From contig OY744471.1 of NCBI GenBank assembly GCA_963556145.1, positions 1,171,590-1,235,589 on the forward strand: a DNA stretch of 64,000 nt, given 5' to 3'. Position numbers and translations under genes: made by a program. The notes beneath the pieces were generated by a model. The model ran no database searches. It was not told the DNA's origin and saw nothing but the letters and a program-made list of their open reading frames with translations. Source of the DNA: Hygrocybe punicea. Its lineage: Eukaryota > Basidiomycota > Agaricomycetes > Agaricales > Hygrophoraceae. This document shows positions 53,065 through 64,000 of the stretch, piece by piece (the stretch's first letter is position 1; the number at the start of each line of letters is the position of its first letter).

Positions 53065-54389
53065 ATGTCTCAACCAAGCGAAGACCCTCCCAAGGGTCTC
53101 AACGTTGGGGTCGTCAATCCATATGCTTTGGTCCAAAACCTCACCGGCAAGAAATTCGACTGGACAAAGCCTGAATCGACCCAGATTCTTTCCGATGTAC
53201 TCGAGACCGATTATGCAGAACTCTTCGACATGAAGTTCAACTCGCCGCTCTACGCCGGCTTGAAGCTAAATCCCACCAAGCAAACGGCAGAGCCGATCAA
53301 GGCGTCTGAACTGACAATATTAACGCCCGCCGACCGCGTGACTGCTCCTCTCAATACCATCAAGAAACTCGGCGACCTCAAGACCGTCGGGGTGGAAAAT
53401 CTTGACTCCTTGGAGGTTAAGGAAGCTTCCATCCATAACGGGAGGCTGAACCTCGTGCTCGATGCACCCGCAGCCCTCTACAAAAAGATCACCAACATCG
53501 CGCTCACCCAACAGATCTTCGACCTCGTCATTCCCAAACTGAGATTACCCCCAGGCTGGACGCCGCCCGGCGCGACATGGCGCGACATGGGTGATTTCTT
53601 TAAGGACGTGACGGAGTTTAACGATCCGATTCAGGGCGCTGTAGCCAATTGCTATCTGATCGCCGCCCTGTCCGCTGTGGCCTGGGCTGATCCATACAGC
53701 ATCATACACCGCAACCGCGCCACGGGCCCAGGCGAAACCGACCGTGTCAACGCCATCCAATTCTACTCCAAGGGTGGCAGTCACGACGCTCCCACGCAGA
53801 TGGTCGAAGTCACCGACAAAACGCTTGTGGACGGCGGTAACAACCCCATATACTGCCACTCCAATGATAACGGCGAGATCTGGCCCGCACTTTACGAGAA
53901 AGCATTCGCGAAATGGAGCACTCGTGACATCACAGACGAGCCTGACATCACGCAGACAGCGTATATGGTGACCCAGGAGCAACCATGGCGAAGATCACCA
54001 ATAAGACCGCCTACTATTATTACACGAGCTCCCTCACACCCGACGGTCTTCTCGCTGTCGTTCGCTCCAACTCTGTTAGTTTCAAAACTATCTATCCCAT
54101 GATTGCATGGACCCCCGCTTCGGGGCCCCCGTTCGCTGGCTCCAACATCGTCGCTAACCATGCGTACACCATCCTCGGGTGGGCAGCCAGGCACGATAAA
54201 TCCTACATCGTCTTACGCAACCCATGGGGAGTCACGGAGCCGTCAGGTCTGAACACACTTCAGGGCGTGGTGAGCTTCTTTGATGGAAGCTTCTGGAGGC
54301 CCATCACTACGACTACGAATGATGGCGTTTTTGCGTTGGAAGTGAGCGCGTTCAAGACGTTTTATAGCGCTTTGGCGGTTGCAAAGTGA
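53065..54389 (+). pseudogene. Calpain-like cysteine protease with a 2-nt frameshift
   Basis: The first frame (53065-53964) carries the calpain C2 catalytic Cys in GAVANCYLIAALSAVAWADP. The second frame (53967-54389) carries the catalytic His in NHAYTILGW and the Asn in VLRNPWGV. The two frames meet at GCGTATATGGTGACC (53959-53973): deleting one AT repeat unit joins QTAY to GDPGATMAKI, restoring about 440 residues with the full Cys-His-Asn triad. No intron fits the junction (a GTGACC...AAG intron would be about 26 nt). So either the allele is inactivated or the base call is wrong. Lineage-specific secreted-free calpain-like proteases of this type occur in mushrooms. The function otherwise would be limited proteolysis. 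Confidence 0.8.
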
Positions 54390-54705
54390 AGCAGTACGCT
54401 GTATTATTCGACTCGAGTACCCGGAGAGATGTGGTCACTTCCATTCCTGATTTGACCTTTTTTCATCCATTGTACGAGTAAGCAGTTGATATTTCCATTT
54501 TGCTAAGCGTTTCCGCCTCCCCTGCTTCCTGCGTTAGCTTTTGCGATTCCTGACTTGTATTCAATAGCACTGATGCTTTGGGAGACCGTTGGGACAGAAA
54601 AAGTAAATTTGCAAATTAGAAAGAGCAGGTAAGTAAAGCTGGACGCTGTGCAAGTCAATTGGCAAACTTTTGGCCTCAACTTGTCCCGATCGCCATCCTT
54701 TGACC

Positions 54706-56835
54706 TCAGAGTGCTAACGCCGCCTGGATCTGCGACGGGCCTCGCTGGACCCATTCCAAAGGCTTGACCCGATCCTTGTCATCCACACGCTTGGCAAAGA
54801 CGAGGTCGTTGTCGGGGCTGAACGCCCAGTGAGAGGGATGCGGAGCGGGTGTTGCGGTGATGGCGTGAAGTTCTTCACCTAAATCGAAGACAGGGTCAGC
54901 TTTGAAAAACGGAGAACGGATCGTGGCCAATGCCAGAGTACTTACGGATTATGTTGTGGCAATAATGGTCCATGTTCTGATGACAACCCAATTATTAACG
55001 AAGAAGGGGTGGTTTGAAGACAATGAGGCCCTCACGAGGTCATTCTTATCATAGCCTTTGCAGTAAAGTGAATTGAAGGTCATCTTTTTACTTCAAGAGA
55101 TCAGGGCTCACCAAAAGGGTCTAGAGAGGGGTTACTGGTGTCATTCACAAGTCACACGTAAGAAAAAAGAATGACGCACTCTCAATTTCTTCACCGGCGA
55201 CAAGGAATCCAAAGAAAATGAAAGCCTGCAGAAGTGCAACTCAGGCAAACCATTGTTGCGCATAGGAAGATATCCCACTTACTAGGATCATGGTTGCAGC
55301 GATAGTGTGCCATTTCATCGTAGGCCATATTTGGAACGGCTGCGGAAGCCCTAGCATTCATAGACCATCATCTCTCAGAAGTAGTGTTTACTCTTACCAA
55401 GGCAAGACAGTAGATGAGGGTAACGACCCACAAATGAAAAGAGTACCTGGATTGTATATACATGGTGATTAGTAAACGCACAAGCAATTGCATGTCAGAT
55501 CGCACGAGAAGGGTATTGGTGTCGTGAGAATCCTCTCCAGTCCTGTGAGGGCATCCACAAGGAGGGTGATGGTAGCTAAGAGGTTGGCTAAAAACGGAGA
55601 CATCAGTGATTTCTTGTATAGCAGAAATAACCGGTGACACATACTAGCCGTAGGCGGGTCGATCAGTTTTCTGAACTGCACGGCAGCCACATACGAACTC
55701 TGATGGCGTCAATGTGAGTAAGATCGAAGACGAGAACCACAGAGAACCACGTGCAAGATACAAGGATATTTCCAAAGGAATGTTGTGAGAAACGGAATCC
55801 CTGGATCTCGCCCTCAGTCTTGCCGCCTTTTTTCCTGTCACATTACCTCTTCGAGCCAGATGTTTCACCAAGAGGGAGAAGGGGAAGAGATCAAAGAGCG
55901 AATACTTCGGGGGCAAGCGCGCAGGTAAGAGCCATCTTTCTTCGCCAGAGTAAGTTTCCTGACCATGCGCAGATCGTGGACTGGAGGGTTGTTTACCGCT
56001 GCTTACCGGCATCGGCAAGTGGCGGCCCGATGTGGGTGACAGAGGGACCTGTAGAGTATCAGATGTATCCTCTTTGGATGGTATGCCTTGCGGCAAGGCA
56101 TATGCGGGCAAGAACTTGACGAGGTGGTAAAGGTCCTCGTAATAGATGCTATCTTCACCCCGGAGGTAATGTTTAACAGCGACCGCAAACGCTTCCAAGA
56201 GGTTGATGGCAGTCTTTTTCTCCACCATTACTCGGGCGCTCATTTCCTCAGGAGTATAGGTCTCGCCAGCAGGAGTAGGCATCGTGTCTGTGTGTGTGAG
56301 TGAGCTGAGGAAGGCAGATGTCATGTGAAGACCACTCCCTAACCTGGAATATGGAACCAAGCAGTTCGGGCGAACGTGCGACTGGCCAAGACGATCTGAG
56401 ACCAATATCGCCTACCCTCGTTATAACGTTCAAAGCTAGAGGTTGTTCTGTAAGATACGACAAAACCAAGAACGGTACCAACCCTAGATAATGCAGGCGA
56501 TCAGGACTAAAAACACAGAACTCATCGATAGAGGCTTACACAGTAAGAAGCGTGGATTGTATGACAAGAGGGTGCGCTTTGTGGTGATGGTTGTATACGG
56601 TGACAAACGTAGCCCAACCAGCGAAGAAAAAGATGATGTGCCAGCATCGGAAGAGCGCTGTTGCCAATACTGTGTGCCAAAATTCAGCAGCCATTCTTCG
56701 ACGCTTAGGCGCAAAAGGATCTGGGAATCCCTTGTATGTTGGGTCATTTTTCTGTAGGTTAATGTATGAATGGAGACGGTTAAGACGAAAAAGACTGGCG
56801 ACACGCACATCAATGTGTGGAGACTGGGGAGTCAT
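54706..56835 (-). CDS. Bestrophin-like anion channel (UPF0187 family)
   Basis: Thirteen exons on the minus strand: 56835-56540, 56483-56344, 56287-56007, 55958-55755, 55699-55645, 55587-55506, 55446-55398, 55339-55283, 55225-55180, 55120-55112 (9 nt), 55055-55036, 54976-54946, 54878-54706; 480 residues, all phases consistent. Signatures: TVLGFVVSYRTTSSFERYNE, RYWSQIVLASRTFARTAWFH, MVEKKTAINLLEAFAVAVKH, LPPKYSLFDLFPFSLLVKHL, DALTGLERILTTPIPFSYSF, PFQIWPTMKWHTIAATMILA, GEEIENPFGYDKNDLNMDHY. Several hydrophobic segments fit a membrane channel. The exon-4 donor is GC (after 55755), the only phase-consistent choice. Biological substrate is likely chloride/anions, inferred from the family. Convergent with the calpain-like gene. 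Confidence 0.9.
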
Positions 56836-57666
56836 TTTGATCTTGAGCGTGATAGGTGGTGGTGGATTGAAAGAGGGTGTAAAGAAACTACAGCTTTTTA
56901 TGCACTGGGCTCGTGGTTCCAGGGCAACAGAGGCGAAGCTCAATTTTGTGCAGGGTCTTGTTAATTTATTGATGAAGTTGAAACGCCGCGCAATCTCGTC
57001 GGCAACCCTCATTTGTGCGAAAATCGCACTAGCACTTAGAGTGTTCAAGCTTTCAAGGATGTACTGGGCGCGATTGACATGAATGTTGTCCCAGACCCCA
57101 AAATAATGAGGATTTTGTGCATTGTAACCGTAAAGGACGCACCAGTGAGTAGCCGCATGTGTACCTGCCAAGGACATACCGCCAGCGTGTTGCAGTCAAA
57201 TTAAGTAAAATAAAGTGGTCAGTGCACGGGTACATCGTGTTCCAAAAGTGAAGGTGGCCTCGGAGCCTTGGTCGTCGCCTTTACAGCGGGCTCGGCTATA
57301 AACAATGATGTCGTCGTTAGAGTCGCTCTGGCACTTGTTGTGTAGGTGAACAAATTAGAGGCGAGAACAAGCCAATTCTGAACATGGATTGGAAAATATT
57401 TGTTTGCTAGCTGGTCGCCGACAGACCCAACTGCAGGCCACTGTGGCGACCAACGCTGGGGCGAGAAACCCAGAAAAGGAAGGTTAATCGGGTTTTATAA
57501 ATTTTGGTTTCAGCAGCCGACCGACCCAATGGAAGCGGTGGTGGCTGTCTGAACTGTGTTTGCCCACTCAGTGACAGTCTCTGTCATGTTCTTCTTGTAT
57601 TCCTTCCTGTATTAGCCCTTTTATTATTACTGGTCTTTATCTCTTCTCTCTTCTCCTCCCCCAACA
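56836..57666. other. Divergent promoter region
   Basis: Separates the divergent bestrophin-like and C2H2 genes. The last 100 bp before 57667 are CT-rich. No gene recognised. Confidence 0.5.
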
Positions 57667-59612
57667 ATGTCTAGCAACCAGGTGCGCCAGGGATCAGCCA
57701 TTTATGCTCCAACCCTTGCCTCATCTCTCTTTCGCTGCAGAGGGATGCATCGGGATTGAGCTTGCTCTCATTGTCGATAGCAGCCGCCAATGCTGTCCCA
57801 ATCGCCGTCGCAATGCATCCAGAGTCTGTCGCTGGCAGTCAGGGCGGGGTCAATGGAAATCACATTGGCTCTGCAGGTGCAACTCAGGGCACCGGCGGAG
57901 CCAAGCACCATCGTCGTCTGTCATCTACTGGGAAGGCAAGGAGAAGGTTGAGCGATGCTCGCGATGCCGCCACTCGCCCTTCGTACGTCAACTTTTTCTC
58001 TTTTTGGCCTTCTTCGTCTTGTTTTGGACCGAAATATCATTATTTCGACTTACTTGCTTTTATAATTATACCTGATGCTCATGGAAAATCTTCATCAGCC
58101 CCGTCGCATTGCCTACCACCGGGGCAGCCCTCTCATTAGCTTCTTTGTCCATATCATCTTCCTTGCCAACCCAGGGTCTGCTCACGACCTCCCCTTCTTC
58201 ACCCTTTCCATCCAAATCTCTCGCCACTCCTCATATGGCAATCCCAATCCCCATTACCCGCATGTCTACCTCTTCCAGTAGTGGAACCCCCACGTCTTCT
58301 CCTCTCGAAGACGGAACTGCATTTACTTCTTCGTCGTATGGTGCGATCCACAATGGTGGCGCAAATGGCACTGAAGGCACTCCAGTCAATGGTGTTGCAA
58401 TTAACGGCTCGAAGGGCGGTAAAAAGAAAGGGATGGATCACAAGTGTGAGACTTGCTCAAAGGTATCGTGTTCGAATAATACCTCTTTCCTCACCCGGGC
58501 TGACCCTTTCAGGTTTACCGACATCCTTCCTGTTTGATCAAACATCGCTGGGAGCATACTCCTCATTGGCGTGAGGCATCCAAATTCGTGCTGAGCAAAC
58601 ATCAACAAGTGCAGTTGCTAGAGGTTCGTTCCAAAACATCCACGTATCTTGTATAGCATGGGGTGTCTGAGACGACATTCAGGCAGCTGCAATACTATCA
58701 CATCTGTCGCCCTCCTCTTCGACAGGAACATCTCTTCCGGAGGATAGATCCCTGTGGCCGTCCTTCCTTTCAGGAGGAACCCTCCCCCCGCCTTCCATCG
58801 CAGACATATCCGCTAACGGTGCTACCCTTTCCTCTTCATACACCGGACACCCCATATCCAGCTCCGTGCCCGCAAGCAGTGGTGTCGGCTCCACTACCCG
58901 CGCAACATCTGCCGGGCCCCGCCTACACAATTACGCAATCCCTGCATCCGCCAATGGATCCGGCGGCATTACACAGTTGCGCCCTGGCCTACTGGGTGTT
59001 CCCACGGGTCCAGGCATTTACGGCTCTCCCGGCTCACCTGCTATCGCCGCGGCCGATATCCCCACCGTACACGGTTCGCTCCCCGTACCCGTACCCGTCC
59101 CCAATGCGATCGCTAGATCCGCATATCATAACGAAGGGTCCGAGTTCTGGGGTTCAACGCGTGGGTCACTACCATATGGCCAGTCGTCACACCAATCCGC
59201 TGCGGCGGCATCGACATCGACATCCGGCGCGTTCGTCGGGGCGGGCGGGTGGTCGCTGCCGCGCTCGTCTCTGCGCTCTGTCTCTGGATCTTCGCGGTCG
59301 CGATCAGGGTCTGGATCTGGGAGCAGGAGCGACGATGAGAGTGAACCTCTTGACGTTGATGTTGATATCGAACTGGTGATGGATGACGGGGGCCAGATCC
59401 CACCGGGGTATGGATTCAGCTCACGTGGGAGGGCGTATTCGTGGAAGAGGGAGGAGGAGGAACTTAGAATTGGGTTTAGTGTCAGAGAGGAGGATGAGTA
59501 TGAGGTTGCGGGGAGGGGGCGCGGCGGGAAGGACATGGAGGCGGAGGAGGAGGAGGAGGAGGGAGAGGGGCAAGCTTGGGATGGGATGGACATGGAAATG
59601 GAAATGGATTGA
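57667..59612 (+). CDS. C2H2 zinc-finger protein
   Basis: Five exons: 57667-57681 (15 nt), 57741-57982, 58099-58462, 58513-58623, 58683-59612; 553 residues, phases consistent. One classical C2H2 finger is split by an intron: HKCETCSK then VYRHPSCLIKHRWEH (C-x2-C-x12-H-x3-H), followed by TPHWREASKFVLSKHQQVQL and EAAAILSHLS. The N-terminus is Ser/Pro-rich; the C-terminus is Ser-rich then strongly acidic (DDESEPLDVDVDIELVMDD, E-rich to the end), a likely activation domain. It is probably a nuclear transcription factor; targets unknown. The 3' UTR has a (CAC)n run at 59793-59825. Confidence 0.9.
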
Positions 59613-60286
59613 AACCCCCCCCTCTCTCTCGCGGTGAAGTGGTGGATTATGTTTTCGATGGCCCCGGAGACGAGATGAAAACCGAATGAACCCGATGCGC
59701 GCGCGGGCGCTTTTCTCTCCTTGTATTTGGCTACCCCTTTCCACTCCATATATCTATTATCAGTCTCAGTCATGCTCAGCGTGTCTACACCTCACCACCA
59801 CCACCACCACCACCACCACCACCACCATCTTACGCGTGGAAACGTACCTACGACCTCACGGGACCTCCGCAACCCTTTACTTTATTTGTGCAGTGTTTCA
59901 ATTTCTTGTGGGGCTTGATCTCAAGCTATACGATCCAAATATTCAACTTCCTCTTGTGACTTCCTTCTCTTTTTTTTGTTCTTGGCTCGCGTCTCGGACC
60001 AATGTCAGTCAGTCAGTCAACCAATGTATGTATTATTATTGGATGTAACTACCTTTGCCATCGACCAGTCCTAGGTTTGAAAAGTATTGGGATTTTATTT
60101 AATTATTGTAGTGTCGTTCGCTTTCGAATAGTTGGGACTGAGCCTTTCTTCGCTCGCCAATTGACGGTTGAAAAAGGACTTGCGTGTTTCTGACTCGTTT
60201 TTTGTTTTGTTTTCATGCGACTTGGCAGACCTGTGTTGATACGACAACCTCCAAGTCATCGCAGAATCCACCCCATCCACCGCAAC
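59613..60286. other. Intergenic
   Basis: Holds the 3' UTR of the C2H2 gene with a (CAC)n tract and the promoter of the glycyl-tRNA synthetase gene. No gene recognised. Confidence 0.5.
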
Positions 60287-62858
60287 ATGTCAGCTGTGAA
60301 TAAGGAGGCGCATCCCTTTGACAAGACGCGCCTGGACGCATTGCTCAATCGTAGGTTTTTCTACGCCCCTGCGTTCGAAATCTATGGTGGTACGTATACG
60401 AGAAGCATTGGCATTCATTGCGCTTGATAACTCAACTCTTACTCTCGCGTGTATTCTTCATTTAAGGCGTCGCCGGATTGTACGACTACGGTCCGCCAGG
60501 GTCGTCTCTCCAAGCCAACATTATATCCGAATGGCGGAAACACTTCATCGTCGAGGAGCACATGCTCGAGCTCGACACCACTATCATGACTCCAGCCCCG
60601 GTGTTCGAAACATCCGGACATGTTGCGAGATTCGCCGATTGGATGGTCAAAGATCTCAAGACGGGCGACGTGCTTCGCGCTGACCACCTGGTCAAGAATG
60701 TGCTCGAGGCCAGACTTGCGGGCGATAAAGAGGCGCGTGGCGACCAAGCGGCTGTTGGGCTCCCGAGGGAGGAAGACAAGGAAAAAGAAAAGGAAAAGGA
60801 CAGGAAGAAGAAAAAGAAGGCGAAAGCCGTGACGGCGCTGCAGCTACCGGATGAGATCGTAAAAGACTATGAGACCGTCTTGGCCAAGGTAGGTAGCCGT
60901 TTCCCCCATCGCAACCAGCGTCTGCAAGAACTAATAATAGAAATTTGTTCGGATAGCTCGACAATTACACCGGTGCAGAGTTAGGTGACCTCTGTCGTAA
61001 ATACGCCATCACGAATCCAGACACCGATAACGAGGTTGGCGAACCTCAGCCGTTTAATCTCATGTTCGCAAGCAGCATTGGACCGACAGGCCAACACCCT
61101 GGGTGAGCCACACTACATGGCAACTTTATTTGTCTATTTTTCTAAACAAACCCAACAAGTTACCTTCGTCCCGAAACCGCCCAAGGTCACTTCCTTAATT
61201 TCTCTCGTCTACTAGAATTCAACAACGGTCGAGTACCGTTCGCATCTGCTCAAATCGGTCGCTCCTTCCGCAACGAGATTTCTCCGCGAGCCGGCCTCCT
61301 TCGTGTCCGCGAGTTCACTATGGCCGAAATTGAACACTACGTCGATCCGGAAGACAAGCGTCACGACCGATTCCACGAAGTGCGCGATGTCGAGATCGTC
61401 TTGCTTGATCGGGATATCCAATCGTCTGGCAGCACGGAAGCGAAGAAAATGACCGTCGGCGACGCAGTAGCGGCCGGCACAATCGCAAACGAGACTCTAG
61501 GCTACTTCGTCGCCCGTATCTACCAATTCCTTATCAAGATCGGCATCAATCCCGAGCGCCTTCGGTTCCGACAGCACATGGCTAATGAAATGGCCCACTA
61601 TGCGACTGACTGCTGGGATGCTGAGATCCACAATTCGTCCGGGTGGACAGAGTGTGTCGGCTGTGCGGACCGCGCTGCCTATGATTTGACTGTGCATTCG
61701 CAAAAGACTGGCCATCCATTGGTTGTGCGGGAGGCGTTGAAGGATCCGATTGTCACGGAAAGGGAAGTGGCCGAGTTCAACAAAAAAGTTTTGGGGAAAA
61801 CATACGGAAAAGACTCGAGCGTGATGCAAAGCATCGTCGGGGAAATGAATGAGGCCCAACTCCTTGAACTCAAGCGAAAGATCTCACAATTGGGGTATGT
61901 TCACTTACCCCTTCAGCGGCATACACGCATTTTCTCACTATTATTAGTTCAGCTATCATTACCTCAGCTGATGGGAGGGATTTCGAGCTCACGGCAGAAA
62001 CCGTGACGATTGAACGGAAAACGTACAAGCAATCGAGTAAGTCCTCTTTCGCATTCTCCGTTGCCCGCACGCCTACTTAATCCACAAGTCCGTGAATACA
62101 CCCCGAACGTCATCGAACCCTCGTTCGGGCTTGGCCGTATCTTGTATATGCTGCTCGAGCACAGCTTCTGGAGTAGAGAAATGGATGTTGAGCGAGGGGT
62201 AAGTGCCATTTTAGTCAATTATTTAAGCGACTCGCGCAACTTTCCGTGTTGCACAGGTGCTCTCTCTTTCCCCCGTCGTGGCACCCACTAAAGTTTTGAT
62301 CGTGCCTCTTAGTGCAAGGGAAGAATTTGATCCACTTGTGCGGGAAGTTTGTGAGTCAACCCCATTTGCATCAATCAGCCCCCTAATTATTTCTTTTTGT
62401 CTGGGTTACTGCTATTTTATACACACACTTGTGAACCAACGACAGCATCAAAATTGCGAAAAGTGGGAGTTTTCTCGAGGGTCGATGACTCTAATACATC
62501 AATTGGGAAACGTTACGCCCGCAACGATGAACTAGGTACCCCCTTTGGGGTAACTCTGGACTTTGCATGTACGTATTTTTCTGTGATGCCCGCTTCAATG
62601 CTAACATAGACACTTGGTGGGGAAACAGCCGTCCAGAACAGGACGATGACGCTTCGGTAAGCCAGTACCCTCGTGGTTGATTCAAAACAACTCTGATGAC
62701 TTGTATTAATAACAAGAGAGCGGGATACCATGGATCAGCGAATCGGACCCATTGACACCGTCATTGCGACAGTCACGGAGCTTGTTCAAGGTACCATTAA
62801 CTGGACAGAGGCATGTCGGAGATTACCAGCGTACGATGGTGTGCAGGCAGTGGACTAA
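60287..62858 (+). CDS. GRS1: Glycyl-tRNA synthetase
   Basis: Ten exons: 60287-60389, 60467-60888, 60957-61102, 61160-61894, 61948-62036, 62089-62198, 62257-62350, 62446-62568, 62629-62656, 62717-62858; 663 residues, all phases consistent, ending TAA. Class II signatures: [20 protein letters not shown] near the start, [14 protein letters not shown], motif 2 [50 protein letters not shown], motif 3 [16 protein letters not shown], and the anticodon-binding domain [13 protein letters not shown] Lys/Glu-rich insertion ([17 protein letters not shown]) is typical of eukaryotic forms. It attaches glycine to tRNA-Gly in the cytosol and, as in yeast, possibly mitochondria. The start ATG follows CAAC; no upstream alternative in frame. 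Confidence 0.95.
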
Positions 62859-64000
62859 ATAAAATTGTCTCGGCATCTCCCGCTGAACGGTATTCTGATT
62901 TGCCGCTGGTATCCATAACTAACGTAGTTCGATTGCGCGCCAATGGTATTTGTATGTTTGTGTTTTTTGGCAAAGGATCGTCGTTCATTGGACGGATGAT
63001 TCCCAGCCAGGGTTGGCTATAAGGAAGTCTTCTTGGTTTGGCTCGGGATTACTCGCGACGGTACCTGTTAGGGTAGAGTTAGAGATCTAGATGACCGGTT
63101 CGTCAGGCTTCTCTGTCAGAAGTCGTGGTTACGAATGAGTCTGTGAGAAGACTGTGGACTTGATTCAGCTATCGATCAGTGAGGAGAGGATTCGAGCAAT
63201 CAGCGTGTCTCATCATGACAGATGGTCTAGTGGGGTAGGGCATGCTGTTGCCGCTCTTTCACGGGGTCGTTTTCAATCATCATCAGTTACGGATTCTCAT
63301 CAGGAAACGTTCCTCAAATGTCTGTTTGAGGAACGTACAGGGCGGTGGGAGGGGGTTGTGAAAACACGATTTTGCAATGCTGCGGCGTCTTTGAAAGTTA
63401 AATACAACGTTTCGGAGAGGATGACGTTGATTCGAGTTCGAAGTAAATGAAATCCTTGGGCGTAACCTTTTCTTTTCCCCCGCCGAAACGGAAGAGGCAG
63501 ACAGAGCCCATTGTGGGATAGATGATAGCCATGAGGACACGAAGGCCATTCCTGAAGGGGTACTGAGCGAGGCAGTGCGAGCGAGCACGGGAGTAATGAG
63601 GTGTAGGATCCAATAGGATCGTTGACGGATCCGAAGTCCGAGGCCACCTTTGACTAATGTCGCGGGAGAAACCGGCTTTGAAGGGGATGTCAATCGGCTC
63701 AGGACCGTCACGGCATGGAGGAGGGTGGCGGTAGAGGGTGATTTTATTGACCAATTGGCGCAAGAGAAATGGATTGTGTGTATAAGCTTTCCGGAGGGTG
63801 CATTTGATTCTATAAAAAAATTCCCTGAAAGTCAAACTGAAAGAGGGAGGACAATCCGACGAAACGGCATGGAAAGGGCTGGGGATTTATACCGAGGGTA
63901 CGCCGATATCGTAAGACGGAACGGTCAGGTGGATGATGGGGGGGGGGGAATGGAGAAAGGTGCATGCCTTGCATCGCAATCTTGCACCCCAGAACCTTGA
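62859..64000. other. 3' flank of GRS1; partial or unrecognised gene possible
   Basis: Open frames on the minus strand (63283-63711, 63398-63835) and plus strand (63650-64000) overlap each other. None shows a known domain; a gene crossing the window end is possible. A perfect 12-bp-stem hairpin sits at 63307-63336. Confidence 0.4.
63307..63336. repeat. Perfect hairpin
   Basis: ACGTTCCTCAAA and TTTGAGGAACGT flank a 6-nt loop. No function evident. Confidence 0.6.

Noticed and set aside
53973..53998. Intron in the calpain-like gene to explain the frame change
   Set aside because: The only GT-AG pair would be about 26 nt, too short; a 2-nt AT expansion explains it.
56591..57082. 163-codon plus-strand ORF opposite the bestrophin-like first exon
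   Set aside because: Antisense to a well-supported exon and without domain features.
59126..59773. 215-codon minus-strand ORF opposite the C2H2 gene
   Set aside because: Antisense of the Ser-rich/acidic tail; composition explains the lack of stops.
1..64000. tRNA, rRNA, CRISPR, bacterial-type operons or replication origins
   Set aside because: No cloverleaf-like B-box/anticodon arrangement, rRNA landmark or regularly spaced short repeat was seen, and gene structure is eukaryotic.

Overview
The window looks like nuclear DNA of a mushroom-forming fungus (Agaricomycetes, Basidiomycota). Genes are dense and split by many short introns (about 50-105 nt) with GT-AG, occasionally GC-AG, borders. 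The protein set fits: a secreted multi-exon GMC oxidoreductase, an SSU1/TDT transporter, a bestrophin-like channel, an HMG-box factor and a calpain-like protease. The mobile DNA fits too: an Ngaro-type tyrosine-recombinase retrotransposon, hAT elements, pogo-like DDE elements and a RecQ-like helicase pseudogene. I cannot name the species. All exon coordinates were worked out by eye from splice signals, reading phase and remembered family signatures; no search was run.

Layout. Positions 1-19.9 kb are a transposon graveyard: a Copia remnant split by a hAT MITE; an Ngaro-like element (about 3.2-10.8 kb) whose recombinase gene is split by a non-autonomous LTR element (8036-10387); fragments of host genes (an unidentified three-exon piece and the end of RNA polymerase II RPB1); a hAT transposase tail; minisatellites and foldback elements; and a RecQ-like helicase pseudogene with a hAT MITE exactly in its Walker A codons. 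Positions 19.9-32.1 kb are genic: a small secreted-protein gene built from 18-72 nt exons separated by near-copies of one intron, a type I membrane protein, a Lys-rich hypothetical protein, an SSU1-like sulfite exporter, a glutathione transferase and a 13-exon GMC oxidoreductase. Positions 32.2-40.5 kb are a second transposon island, with a three-level nest: a pogo-like DDE element holds a hAT element, which holds two more hAT elements, each with a clean 8-bp target duplication. Positions 40.6-64 kb are ordinary genes: uridine phosphorylase, HMG-box factor, a 2,4-dienoyl-CoA reductase-like SDR, a small single-membrane-span protein, a calpain-like protease with a 2-nt frameshift, a bestrophin-like channel, a C2H2 zinc-finger protein and glycyl-tRNA synthetase.

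Neighbouring genes do not form an evident metabolic cluster; they are independent housekeeping or secretory genes. The most unusual items are the microexon secreted-protein gene with its amplified intron family (19894-21283), the nested insertions that can be undone to restore reading frames, the MITE in the Walker A motif, and decay of mobile coding regions mostly through TGA stops where CGA would restore sense. No tRNA, rRNA or CRISPR was seen.
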